Shown: positions 21,908-33,355 of the stretch, piece by piece
How positions within the stretch are numbered: the first letter of the stretch is position 1
Layout of the letters: the number at the start of each line of letters is the position of its first letter
Assembly: GCA_021399435.1 (NCBI GenBank)
Contig: JAJTUP010000033.1
Location: 1-64,000, forward strand
Direction: 5' to 3'
DNA: 64,000 nucleotides
From: Diaporthe sp. PMI_573
Taxonomy: Eukaryota > Ascomycota > Sordariomycetes > Diaporthales > Diaporthaceae
Notes under the pieces: generated by a model
Told to the model about the DNA's origin: nothing
Seen by the model: the letters and a program-made list of their open reading frames with translations, nothing else
Database searches by the model: none
Program-made: the position numbers and the translations under genes

Positions 21908-24026
21908 TCAGAAGTGAGAGAAACCCGTGTGTCCCCACTCAGCATTTGTATCAGTCTCAGTCATCATGAAGCTCCATCTCATTGAGATGTCGTCACCATG
22001 ACAATGCTGATCCCCGAAGACATCAGGCTCTTCTTCACCTTCGTCTCTCCCCTCTGAAACGATTGGGCGGGAAGCAGAGCCGGGGGATCGGTCGGCGAGC
22101 ACGCACGGCCGACCCTGGTGGATCTGTTGGTGTTCCCGCGAGAGCCCGGGGACGGCATGGAGCTGACACTGGCCGGCGGCGATACCGTCCTCTCCATAGG
22201 CGATACCATCCTCTCCATAGGCGATACCATCCTCTCCATAGGCAATACCATCCTCTCCAAAGCCAATACCATCCTCTCCAAAGCCAATACCATCCTCTCT
22301 ATAGGCAATACCATCCTCTCCAAAGCCGATACCATCCTCTCCAAAGCCAATACCATCCTCTCCAAAGCCACTATCATCCTCTCCAAAGCCACTATCATCC
22401 TCTCCAAAGCCGATACTATCCTCTCCAAAGCCGATACCATCCTCTCCAAAGCCGTAGCCAGTGTAATCGCCGGGCAAGGGCCGGGTGCTGCTGCCCCCGC
22501 CATCGAACCCTCCGACCCCCGCCTCGTACCCATACGCGTGGCGGCCCATCTCGTCGAGATCTCGCTCGGGCACAAACGGCATCGAGCGGGCCTCAACGGG
22601 GACGTCGCAGTACTGCTCCGTCTCCTGCTCCCCCCAGGGCACCATGCTGGTGGTGCCCATGCCGCCGGTGACCTGGACGCTGCCGCGGCCACCGTCGATC
22701 ATCTCAGGCCGGCGGTAAAACTGCTCGTTGATGGGCTGCTCCGCGTTCATCTCACAGCAGCGGTGCTGCACGGTGGCGGGGATGATGCACAGACTCCTGT
22801 CCAGGACGTTCGTGCCCTCCAGAAACCCGAAGGCGCAGTGGATCAGGTGCTCCCCGCCGATCGAGCACTCGTGGTCTGGTCGGTGCTGGTGTCGTGGGTA
22901 CGGGTTCTCGATGCTGGGCTGGTTGGCGTGGAAGGAGGCGCGGTACGGCGTGGGGCACCACTCGCCGAGATTGCGCATGTCTTCTGGGGGCTGTGTCCCC
23001 GGGTTTGCTCGTTAATCCACACCGCCTTGGTCCTTGTTTTTCTCGCAGATGGGGAAGAGTGGGTTGACATACCGGGACAGCTGGGATAAGAGGTTCGCAC
23101 CTCTGGGCCGTCCGCCTCAGGTCCAGGTCATCTTCAGGCGGTGGCGTGGCCAAGCTGGTGATCTGGTCTGAGGCTCTCCCGACTTGCGGCATCCCCGTAT
23201 TCGACGGGTTCGTAGTTGGTCTTTCAAGCACCATCTCGAAGAATGCGGGTGCCACGGATGCGAGACTGCGATGGAACAATTCGGAGATCCGCCACTTTCC
23301 GTCGGGAAGTAATGTCAAGTTTTGGTACTTGAAGGAGCCTTGCTCCACAATCTCCCTCAGTTCAACACTCTCAACAATAGTAATACCGTTAACCACCCGT
23401 AAACGCTGAACGACGGCAAGAAGGTACAATTTCCTATCTTTCTTTTTCACTGGGGGGCCCGAGATGGTCAGGAGTTCCTCCTCATGCACGCCGCAGTCAA
23501 TCTTGCGGAATTTTGGGATCCAGCATACGTCGCCAAGTGCCAGTGTCATGCGCTCCCACGTGCGCAAGCTCACGGCGCCGATGCTTCTCTGATTCTGGAC
23601 TGACACGTTCCTGCCCACTTGGGCTGTCTCTGTCAGCCAGACTCGATCGCCCTGGCGGTAACTTTGATCCGGACTGGACTTGATGAGAACCCCGTGGGCA
23701 TATGTACTGTAACAGCCACTGCCAACTTTGGTCATTTGTGCTAACGGTTCGAAGCTAACTTGGTTCTTGTGTTTGCCCTGGTCCTGCCGGACGAGCCTCT
23801 TCTTGCCGGGCTGGCGCTTAGGTGATACAGGAGATTGAAGGAATGTCCTCGAGCCGTCAATGTCGTCAGAGCGATAGTAGTCGACGTTGACGGCGATGTC
23901 GACCGGCATGACTGGTCTGGTCACTAGAAAGAAAAAAAATTGACTCGCAACGTCAGTGGCACTGCCTGGGAGAGAAGATTTCCAAGAGAGACTGGGCCAA
24001 GGGATATAAATACCAGACGACGGCAT
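21908..24026 (-). CDS. Unrecognised fungal protein with 7-residue acidic repeats
   Basis: Three exons: 24026-24014, 23923-23073 and 22990-21908, giving 648 residues. The first intron (90 nt, long T-tract and CTAG acceptor) joins a 13-nt first exon in frame; without it the product gains a hydrophobic 30-residue stretch. The second intron (82 nt, GTATGT/CACAG) is needed to keep frame. I do not recognise the N-terminal globular part (WERMTLALGDVCWIPKFRK, then LYLLAVVQRLRVVNG). A Cys/His-containing part follows (HRPDHECSIGGEHLIHC). Then about 13 tandem copies of a GFGED(G/S/D)(I/S) unit, with AYGEDGI variants, precede an acidic tail. There is no signal peptide once the first intron is removed. 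The function is unknown. Confidence 0.75.
22181..22456. repeat. 21-bp coding minisatellite, about 13 units
   Basis: Tandem 21-bp units (core tcctctccaaagccgatacc on the plus strand) encode the GFGEDGI repeats of the minus-strand gene. Substitutions are mostly at fixed positions, giving Gly/Ser/Asp and Phe/Tyr variants. The frame is preserved throughout, so length changes would stay in frame. Confidence 0.93.
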
Positions 24027-24728
24027 AGCCTGGGTCTAGGATGGTTACATTGATGAGAGTATATACTCTCCGCCCACGTCCTGCCATGCCTCTGGATATG
24101 AGGATGGAGGCCGGGAGCGCGCAGCTTGTCCGACAGACAAATGCATGTCTAAAGTCAACGACTGGGATTGTGGTGGAGCTTGATATTGAGCAACGCTGGC
24201 CAGCGATTCAACACCGGCAGCTTCACCGGGGACAATGAAGGAACTCTACTGGCTGCGGAAGAAGCAAGAAGCAAGAAGCAAAAAGCAAATCATAGGGGCC
24301 CTTGACACAGGTCACAAGGGGAGGCATTGTACCGGACTAATCAATATATGCTGGGCAAGCGTCTGCCTGCACATATGCGAATTCCCGTCTCGAGTGCGAA
24401 GCGATCCTGGATCCAGTCTAGATCAGGCCGACGCGCCCGGAAGCTCGGGTGTCGCTGTCCATGGCCCAGCACGAATGGCAGGACGCTGCACATTGCAAGA
24501 CGCCACGAGGGATTCCCGACCTCAAACCCAAGCTTGCGCGGGCTGTTGGGAAGCCTCCCCTTCCCTCGCATGCAATTAGAGGGGTTCATTCGATTTGGCT
24601 CCTGTGACTGACTTGTGGGAGCAACTAGCACCTGGACAGGCCTTGCCGCGCTCGGTTGGGCAGACTCAGCTGAGCTACAATATCGGGGAATGGGAGGTGG
24701 CGTCGCGCCCGTGGAGGGCGGCCCTGAT
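24027..24728. other. Intergenic region
   Basis: Lies between two minus-strand genes. It holds a short AAGCAAG-type tandem run at about 24262-24288 and no supported gene. Confidence 0.5.
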
Positions 24729-25238
24729 TCATCCATTCTTCTTGCCGTCATTGCCTCGCTCCTTTTCCCGCTTTTCTTTGTTTGACAGGACTTCTGCGAT
24801 CCACTCCTCGACCTGCTGCTCGGCAGCCTGGTCGACCACGCCGTTCGCTCCATACAGTGATGCCCTTGCCTTTCTCTTCAGATCCTCCAAGTTGGAAATA
24901 TCAAAGGCCCACATGAAGCCGCCCGTCATCATGACCCCAAAGCTGAAGACGTTCAGTGTTGCCAGGCCAAGAGCCTCTACCGCCACGAACGTGTCGTCTC
25001 CCTTGTCTTGTTGCCCCCGTGGTGGTATGCCTGGGCCGTGATGACTCGGCTGAAACATCTTCGGCGCCGACTGGACCATCCTGCGTGCAACGGCACGTCG
25101 CGTGATCAGGGTCGAAAGGGTGAGGAAGCCAGCACCGGCAGCAAACAGTCCCAACTGCTTTGCTGAGCGGCGGAATTGTTCATCTGGTGTGTGTTGCGGC
25201 TCATGGATCCGGGCTTGAAAGGTCGGCTGTGGCGGCGG

Positions 25239-25276
<38 letters not shown>

Positions 25277-25379
25277 GCGTGGGCTGTTGCGAGGGCGGTT
25301 TTGCCGCCTCATCGGTTCCCACCCATGAGGAGAGGAGCTTGGCCAGGATAGGCATCCTGTTTGGGGCCGGCAGCAGCAA
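24729..25379 (-). CDS. aim11: Aim11-like mitochondrial membrane protein
   Basis: A single exon of 216 residues. The conserved part matches the Aim11 family (altered inheritance of mitochondria 11), a small two-span membrane protein with an unknown molecular role. First span: FRRSAKQLGLFAAGAGFLTL then STLITRRAVARR. Second: VAVEALGLATLNVFSFG then VMMTGGFMWAFDISNLEDL. The N-terminal 65 residues are non-conserved and carry a run of 12 Ala encoded by a pure GCT/AGC tract. The C-terminus is charged (KEKREKERGNDGKKNG). Start is Met1 or Met9. Confidence 0.85.
25240..25275. repeat. (GCT)12 trinucleotide tract in the aim11-like gene
   Basis: An uninterrupted 36-bp trinucleotide repeat read on the minus strand as polyalanine in the N-terminal linker of the Aim11-like protein. 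Confidence 0.95.
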
Positions 25380-27124
25380 TGGGGCCGCAATTTGCTTCTG
25401 AGGGAGGGGGTTGGCTTGTGTGATTTTCCGTCACCGTCGATTTCGTGGATTTTTGGATTGGGATTGTTTGTCCGGCGACGTGCTTGCTCCTCGAGTTGGG
25501 GTCAGCCGCCGGGCTTGGGGGAGATGCAGCTCTGAACCCCGCTATATGCAAGTACGGGATAGCATTCATAAACATCGTTACATTGCACTGAGCTCAGCCC
25601 GACGACCAACCACACACCCATTGCTTGTTCCCTCCCGAGCGAAGGAGAATTATCGTCGAAGCAAATTAGCCACTCGCAGCACCTCACTAACAGCTCAGAC
25701 TATCGAGCACAGCATGCCCAGGCGCACCAAAGCCTTCACTCGACCTAGCTAGCAGGACTCCCCTGCCCTCTCGCCCACCATCACAGCATATCCCACGTGT
25801 TGAGCCTCCCCAGATTTTGCAATACTTGGGGGGGATCTACGTGGCACAGGTTAGCTAGTAGTTCTCGGCTGCGTCGGTCAGCACCGCGTTCAGGGTAACA
25901 CACCTTTCCGCTCCTTGATGCAGGCCTCGTTTGCCACCTGCAGATGCCCGTACACGGACGGGTTGTAGTAAAAGTACGGCGTCACCTTTCGATGCCCATG
26001 TGGCACGAAACGTCTTGGGCAGTGGGGCCGTAGAGACGACAGACGTCACAAGATGGACTATCCTCAGTACCGATGCCTGATCAGAGCAGCAAGACGGCGC
26101 CCAAGGGCCTCGCTTCCCATCCCAGTATTCCGTGCAGCAGGATGGTGAACCGCGTGCATACACAGATTTCCGGGCAAGGGCCACTCGCGCCAGCGAGAAA
26201 AGCAAAATATGAACCCACCGTCAATTTCTGAGCGCTGGAAGCGGCTCAGACCAAGATTTCTGCAGGCGACAGGTGGCCGGGTGTTACTGCTGATGAAGTT
26301 GGACGAGCGCAGGGAGCCTTGCGCCACACATACACAATAGTACAGTCCATGTGCATGCCGGATACAGACAGACCAGACGGTCCAATGAAGGCGTCGTGAT
26401 CCAGGCCGTTGCGAGCAGAAACGGGGGTCTTAGGATTGCCGAGGCGGGGGAAAGGGGGGGGGATGTCAGAGTTCCGAGGTGCCACAAGAGCTCCTAGTTG
26501 TGTTTAATGCGGGCCAAATGTCGTCGAGGGGCGTTGCTTCTGTGGGATTCAAGTCAATTTGCGCACCGTCGACGTGGTCGTGGCACAATATGCAAAGTTG
26601 AGCACTGCAGGTGAGGGGGTGGTTGGGTGACGTGGTGGAACGGCAGAACGGTTCCAGGTTGAGGAAGGACCCTGTGTCTGACAAGACAAGCTCGATGCTG
26701 CAAGTAGTGTGGCACAGCCAGCATTCTCCTCTCCTGCTGTTGTACGTGCAACCAACACAATCGAAGAAGCAAATCCAGGCTGCCAAACAATCCCGCCTTC
26801 CATAAGAGCCTTGGCGAGCGAAAAGCAGCCGTCCCGTGCCGCGTCTGTCTTGTTGCCGTCGCCCCACCAGCCTCCAACACCATCATCGAGGTCGGTGTCC
26901 GGCTCTGGCCACTCGGCTTGCTACCGCCAAAGTAGCCATCAAAAGGGCCCACAAAGAAGGCCCTACAACCACGTCAGGTTAAGCACATCGGCGAATCATC
27001 AGAGACACAACGGAAAGGCGCCTGTTCGACAGGGCCACCTGCTTCCGGGCAAGCAAGCTTCTGCAAGCAGATATCCTGTCTTGAGCCACGCTGCATATCG
27101 CCATTCCCCATCGAGAGAGCCGGC
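25380..27124. other. 1.7-kb region without a convincing gene
   Basis: Promoters of the divergent Aim11-like (minus) and 2OG-oxygenase (plus) genes must lie here. Overlapping minus-strand frames at 26466-26952 look partly protein-like (TDAARDGCFSLAKALMEGG) but have no consistent splice model, so they are not called. Confidence 0.4.
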
Positions 27125-28698
27125 ATGCCCAAGCAAAAAGGCAGCAAATCTATCGCCAAGGCAAAGCCCTCGAATGCGGCCGCAGCTGCTGAACCACCCT
27201 CCTGGCCCGTCTTTAAACCTCCGCTACCCTTGACCGACCTACAGCCTGAATCGCTCTTGGACGACAGGGTCGTTCTCATCAGGAACTTCTGGCCCAAGTC
27301 GCTTTGCCGAGACTATACCTCCTTCTTACGAACCCTGCCGCTCACCACCACGCCTGGCCAGCCCAAACGCGGGGATGCTGTCAGGGTGAACGACCGGTTT
27401 CAGGTCAACGACCAGGCTTTTGCGAACCGTTTGTGGCTTGAGACAGGCCTACGGGATGTGCTCACGGGCGATGACTGGAAAGCCTTGTGGTAGGTGTCTA
27501 CCATCAAGCCACCACATGGTTGTCCCGGCCGCTGACAGTTGGCATGTGTACATGGTTCAGGGGCGGAGACGCTGTGGGCTTGTCCCCCAATATCCGGATC
27601 TACAGATACAAGCCAAAACAATTCTTTGACGCACACTGTAGGTTAAACTGGCTCAAGCACGATATCTGCTTCCTGTCTCTTCTTCTCCCTCGCCCATGCT
27701 GCTCGGCTATCTGGCTGCTTCAACGAACCTGGATCGACAGATGGACCGGCCGAGACCCAAGTGGACTCGACTAGTGCACGAAATTACAGATATTGTCTGC
27801 AGCCTGCCGTCGAATTCAGCATCTCAATGTAAAAGAACCAGATATCGGCGTGGGCTCTGATGCGGCCAGGTCAAGCACGACCCTCCGCTACCACCATGAC
27901 TATTCCCTTTCCCTGTGCACGTGCATATCCAAGCATGGCCATCAGAGGGGACTGGGCAGGTAAACCGCTTTGGGTTTCTTTTTTGCGGCAAATTAATGCA
28001 GGCTCTGGGACGAGCGCCTGCGGGCAGGGAGGTTCAACCATCAGGCCGAGCTGCGTTAGAAACCCAACCGATCACGCCTCGCATTACTTTTCGTCTTTGC
28101 CTCTGATCACTTACAGATCGCGATGCACGCTCAGTTTCATCGGTCTCTGTCCTTGTATCCTCGCTACCCGTGGTGAAGTTGCACAACGTCGACGCCGGGA
28201 TCCAACACCAGGTCCTCGTGTTCCCCCACTGAAGGCCGAGACAGCCTTTGACATGCATGAAATTCCTGATGGCTGATGCATTGCAGACGACGATTCCAAC
28301 ACTATCATCTCCGAATTCGATCAGGGAACCCGCATCACCACCAAGACAACCTGGACTCTGCTGCTGTACCTCACTTCGGCAGCGGATGGGTGTCGAGGCG
28401 GTGAGACGGTATTCTTCCCCAACGACCGAAGGGTGGCCAAGGAAGAGGTTGCCGTGGCGCCCGAGACAGGCATGGTGCTACTTCACAAACATGGAAATGA
28501 CTGCATGCTTGTAAGTTGTCCTTTGTCCTGTAGCAATTTGGCTGCGAGATTACCGGTGCCGATAACTGATTTCGGCTCACCCGTGCTGCCATGTTGAGGC
28601 AATATTACTAACTACGGCTCAAAATCTAGCACGAAGGCCGTGAGGTAACTGCTGGGGAGAAGTGGATTATCCGGAGCGATATTTGCGTCAATAAATAG
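27125..28698 (+). CDS. 2-oxoglutarate/Fe(II) oxygenase, prolyl-4-hydroxylase-like
   Basis: Exons 27125-27489, 27561-27637, 28287-28510 and 28630-28698 give 244 residues. The double-stranded beta-helix iron site is present: His147-x-Asp149 in FFDAHYDDSN, distal His223 in MLHEGREVTAGEKW and the 2-oxoglutarate-binding Lys233. Supporting motifs are TTWTLLLYLT and GGETVFFPN. Related fungal proteins hydroxylate unknown protein or small-molecule targets. The N-terminal 40 residues are Lys/Ala-rich and not conserved. The second intron (27638-28286) is 649 nt, far longer than all others in this window, yet its splice sites join HY to DDSN exactly where family members are continuous. Confidence 0.9.
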
Positions 28699-30663
28699 CT
28701 TCATTCAATGTATCGTCAAAGAAGAAGAATAAACGAGCACTCGCCCATGTTACCTTCTAACGGCGCCCAAAATGGTGGCTGTAAATCCTTGTTCTCATAC
28801 GCCTCCTCAGCACACCATTTCGGTCCATTGCCAATCCCCCCCCCCTCCTTTTTTTCTCTGCTTCATTATTGCCAATACCCAAAGAAACATAACGGTTGGG
28901 CGCTCCCGGTAACCTGCAGCTTCCAAACGAATCATATGGCCGGGAGCCGTTGTCACTCCGTGGAGACTCGTGTTGATCACCGGGGACCAACAAAACAACA
29001 CCCGGTGAATGCACTGCATGGGCTTTGCAATGGATAGCTGCAGCAGTGGGTTGAGTGTTCTGCTTGTGAGGTATCGAATTCCATGCGGACATCCAGGTCC
29101 GAGATTTGTGTCAATGCACATCATTTCCTTCTCGCTGTGTACTCGGCACTACAACTACTTTCCAAGCGGCAGCAAAAGTTGCCACACTTTTACATCATTC
29201 CCTCGTACAACACCAAGCCAAGCCTCTCCATGCATTCTTCCTTGGGAATTCTGTTGAGGAGGAAAATTTCACTTGCTTCTGACTGGCGGTATGTCCTGGT
29301 GGGCCGATATTGGGTAACTCAGTGGACTGATCAATGGGCGTTTTGCCTCGTCCTGCTGCAGCATTTGCGTCCGAAATTATTCAGAAGGCACCAATCGTGT
29401 ATGTTGACTGGCATTGAGGCTTCTTGTGTAACTAGCTCAGCTTATCACATCGATGCCCTATAGTCCCTCGTACTTTTTCAATTATGCACTGTGTGCTGGC
29501 TTGCGCGCATAATTCTCGTCTCGGGTGTGACCTCATATTGGGCATCGTGGTCTGGCTTTGAGCACTGTCCCCAGGTTTCTTCGTAATTATTCAAGAAGAG
29601 ACACTGCAGTAAAGGTTGATACGGTGTCATAGGCTTGGGCCTCATCAAATGGAGCTCTCACCATCATAGGGTTGTTGTCAACCGGTATCTGTCTTGGATG
29701 ACATCATGCATTCCCAAACCTTGCGAAGTTCTGTTGTTGTGGTGATCAACGTAGAAGTTGGTTCGAAATACTCGAGAGCCAAATTTATGCAGGTGTTGGC
29801 CAATAGCTAGCCTCTATAGTGCTTAGTCAGCAACAGACTGTACCAACACCCAAAGGCTTCGGCCTGCGGTGCAGTCAACCAACCAAGCAACCTACACACC
29901 ACCAAACAGACCATCTACACGTACGTGAAGATAGCCAACCGACAGCAGGACTGATATCTTCCAGGTTGGACAACACGATCTCAGGTATCCAATGGCCCGT
30001 TGCTATCAATACGTGACAATATTGGCATCCGCTTGTGTTTGCGTCATGAGTGAAGCTCTGTCAGAACTCGTCCGCTGTGACTTTGTCCGAATTTCAGCAG
30101 ATGGCATGGCTGAAGCTACCTTCCGAAACTCACCCGGGTACAAATACAGGGTTATTAATTGCAGCGAAGTGAACCTTGGTAATTGAGAGTTCACCGCTTC
30201 TAGTCGGTATATCAGAGTCTACTAGACTCCTTACCGAAGACTTTCGGTATTGGAAATAAATACATCTGTTTTCACGATGAATTTTGAAAGAGGCGCGGAA
30301 GAGTGATTCATATTTAGTATTGTATAAGTGACACTAGTTATTAGGTATTAAAGGGACATTTGTCTGCTTGTGAATTTCAACCATTATATCCGAGAATAAA
30401 AGGTTACAGGACTACCAGGTTCGAGCCGTACAAAAGGAATGAAGAGCATATTTGATACCGTCTTTTGCTCCCATGCTCGTCGTCGTACACTTTCCTCCTG
30501 ACGACAGTACTTCTCTTGAACTGAATCTCTCAGGTGAAGCAATGCCTGTGGCACTTGGGCCTATCTGTGTGACAAAATCACAGGTTACCAAGTGGCTTGT
30601 GATTAATTTTCATCCTCTTTCAAAGACAGTCTTCGAAATGACGATCTATGAGATGTATCTGAT
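28699..30663. other. 2-kb gene-free region
   Basis: Only short ORFs with no domain. Composition becomes AT-rich towards 30.2-30.4 kb. No tRNA or repeat could be supported. Confidence 0.45.
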
Positions 30664-31581
30664 CTAAAAGGTGGTGGTGGGAGCAGATGCAGTGTCTGTG
30701 AAAGGCGATCTCGCGACAAAAGTGTGAACGATAGGAGTTGCGGGGACAGCTGTAGGAGACTCCACAGGAACGGTCTGAATAGGAGTTACAGGGACCGCCG
30801 TAGGGGGGTCCACAGGAATGGTCTCAATAGGAGTTGCCGGGATCAGTGTGGAAGGGTCCGCTGGAATGGTTCCGATAGGTGTCTCTACTTGAGTCGGGAT
30901 GACCGTCACGCTTTCCTGCCGGACTTTGACGAGCAAGGTCTGAGGGACTGTGATGGGCTCAGAGGTGATCACGTCCGTGGTGGTCGGAGGCAGAATTGGC
31001 TCTGTTGTTGGGACATCCGGCACTGAAGTGATTACAGTTGGCTCGGAAATAATCACATTTGTGGTGGTAGGAAGTGGCGGTTCTGAAGTTGGAATGTCCG
31101 GGCTAGAGGTGATTGCGGTTGGCTCAGAAGTGACCGCGTCTGTGGTGGTAGGTGGCAGGTCCTGTCTTGCGAAATTCGCAACAGATGTGATCTCGGCCGG
31201 ATTAGGAGTCACAATTACCACGGTGGTGTGAGGAAGCGGGTCCGGCGTTGGGATGACCAGGACGCTCGTGACATCGGGAACAGGTGTGTTGGCTGCAGCC
31301 GTGCTCTCCTGTCGCGCTAATTTACGCCGACTATGATGAATGTTGCGGGCTGCATTGTATGGCAACTGAATATATATTCGGTCAGCCTGTTGATAATAGA
31401 GTTGGTGGTTTGCTCTAATACTCACTCTGTCGTTAGAGGGAAGGTACAATGCACCTATTTTGCCAGTAGTTAAAGGAAGCCCCATCGTCACGAAGGCTTC
31501 CGCAGAACCTAGCCGGAACACACACACCCAATATACACAAATTACCCTCATCACCATATATACAGAGAGTCCTACCGACAC
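30664..31581 (-). CDS. Thr/Pro-rich repeat protein, probably secreted
   Basis: An open frame of 305 residues. The N-terminus is hydrophobic (VMRVICVYWVCVFRLGSAEA), signal-peptide-like. From about residue 95 it is dominated by Thr, Pro, Val and Ser in two repeat types: TSEPT(A/V)ITS..PD(I/V)PT(S/T)EP units, then TAVP(A/V)TPI(E/Q)T(I/V)PV units of about 17 residues. Such tracts are usually O-glycosylated in fungal wall or mucin-like proteins. A likely 60-nt intron (31366-31425; GTGAGT donor, GCTGAC branch, TTCAG acceptor) is a multiple of three, so the mature product may be 20 residues shorter. No GPI signal is evident. The function is unknown and gene status is moderately supported. Confidence 0.55.
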   Translation of the reverse strand: MSVGLSVYMVMRVICVYWVCVFRLGSAEAFVTMGLPLTTGKIGALYLPSNDRVSIRANHQLYYQQADRIYIQLPYNAARNIHHSRRKLARQESTAAANTPVPDVTSVLVIPTPDPLPHTTVVIVTPNPAEITSVANFARQDLPPTTTDAVTSEPTAITSSPDIPTSEPPLPTTTNVIISEPTVITSVPDVPTTEPILPPTTTDVITSEPITVPQTLLVKVRQESVTVIPTQVETPIGTIPADPSTLIPATPIETIPVDPPTAVPVTPIQTVPVESPTAVPATPIVHTFVARSPFTDTASAPTTTF

Positions 31582-31966
31582 TAATCAGTGGTCTTTTAAA
31601 CTACAGACAGTAAGGTAGAAAAGACATACCGACAAGGATTTCCCTACACATATATCCTCCTTGACGATAGCGTGCTAAACAGCAATAGTTATCGTGATGC
31701 TTTTATAGTTAGTCAATTAGCATTTAATAGCTCTACACACTTAGAGTAATGAATTATGTTTTGCAAGGGCTGCTAGCGGTAGAAGCTGGCAGAGTTTTAA
31801 CCCTAATTAAGTGTCTTCCGAGATAGGTTAATCCACAAGGCCTCACGTTCGAATTTAAGTCCAGCCAGGAGGCCCTCGTATACTTGAATCGAAGTAGACC
31901 TGAATAGCCATGCTTCAAGAGGGCTATCATTCACCGTCCCATGTTGATTTTATGACACTAAAAATA
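31582..31966. other. AT-rich spacer
   Basis: 385 bp, TA-rich compared with the neighbouring core genes. No gene seen. Confidence 0.45.
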
Positions 31967-33355
31967 CTATGAGCTGTCTCTGGGGTCCGCCTCAGGATCC
32001 ATCACGCCAGCACCTTGCCAGTCAGGCGACGACGGCGTGATACGCCGCATGCCCTCTTCGGCTGCATTCAGTTCTGCCTCATCTATCTCTATTCCCTGAG
32101 CACGTTTTTCTTGGAGCGCAATGAACTCAAAGAGATACTCCATCTCAGGCCAATTCCTCGAATTATTCCAGCTGTGGTGCGTACTTCGGATCGGTGGCTC
32201 CTTCCTCTCGTATCGATCACGAAAGATGTTGAAACGAGAGATAGCGTCGTCCGGGTGGTAACGATACCCATTGAGACGGGACGCTTCGATGGGTAAGGGA
32301 CACGGGCCAGAGCCGGGCTGAAGAAGAAACTGCACTAAGGATTTAAACTGATCTGACGTGGGAGGAAATAGTGTTAACGGGGACTGCTGGTGGCCCGCGT
32401 GTAGATACATTTCTCTTCGCTAACAGAGTAGATAGAAAATCGTGTGAGCCAATGAGTAAGTCTCGCGACCCAGGTGCTTGATGACCGAGAGCCTGGACTG
32501 GAGGAGCGACTGTACTTACCTTGGTACCAGAAGGTCCGCGATCGAACACCACAACACCCCCAAATATTCTAGCCTCTGCCCAATATCCCACCACATCGGC
32601 GATACCATGAGGGTATTGCTCATGGAAGACATAAGATCCATGACAAAACGCGGAAGGCAATGGGGCCACGCGCCATGGATTGGATTGGGGGTCTATTGGT
32701 GCATCACGCCATGCCTCGTAGATACTGTGTTTGTGGAACCCGTCGTCAAGCTGGAACAGTCGGGCGGCAATCTGGTGGCATGACCGAGCAAGTAGTTCAA
32801 TGAGACTCAAAAAGTATTCTTTAGTCTCCGGCCCTGCCTTTTGAAAGTCCTGTAAGATCTAGTGAAAATTAGCATGTTAGCTTGAATTTTCATCATGCGA
32901 GTGTGGCGGAGAGGCGAGAGCAGATGTATTGCACCTCATAGAACATATGAAACTGACAAAGCGGCTGTCAAGGCAATACATACCGATGGTGGGAAAGTCA
33001 GTATGTAAATATCGAATTCATCGCGGAACCTTCTGGCCTTCTCGCGCGCGCCGTCACACAACGTTTCGTGTTTTAGTACATTTACAGGGTGCTTCTCGTT
33101 CCAGAGGTCGAATTTGAGCCAGGAAGCCCTTGTCGGAAGCCCATCTATTATTTCGGAAAATGTGGTTTCCACAATCTCGGCAGCTAATATCTTTTGCAAG
33201 GCATGACGGACCACATCGACGTGCTCCGCGTCCAACAGCCCAAGGCTGGACGAGGTTGAATTTTCAGCTCCGCCTGAGTGGTCGCCCATCATCTTCGAAT
33301 CTGCGTGACAGCACACACACCTGGCACGAAGTAGTCGAGGTCCAGATGATGACAA
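31967..33355 (-). CDS. Conserved fungal protein of unknown function
   Basis: Model: exons 33355-32984, 32858-32520 and 32419-31967, 387 residues, all junctions phase 0. It resembles a lineage-expanded fungal family without known role, with segments like LPTRASWLKFDLWNEKHPVNVLKHET, RFRDEFDIYILTFPP, LARSCHQIAARLFQLDDGFHKHSIYEAWRDAP, GYWAEARIFGGVVVFDRG and SLVQFLL...DDAISRFNIFRDRYERK. No catalytic motif is recognised. The first donor is uncertain: GTATGT at 32983 gives a clean join but drops a conserved-looking SVCIALTAALSVSYVL segment that runs into a TGA, so either the model or the gene is imperfect. The start could also be a Met about 20 codons later. Neighbours are accessory genes. Confidence 0.6.

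Noticed and set aside
22118..23089. 323-codon plus-strand ORF across the repeat array
   Set aside because: It is antisense to the spliced minus-strand gene. It stays open only because the 21-bp repeats lack stops in that frame, and it encodes a monotonous ILSKANT-type repeat.
30418..30427. GGTTCGAGCC, like a tRNA B box
   Set aside because: No matching A box, anticodon arm or acceptor stem is found around it.
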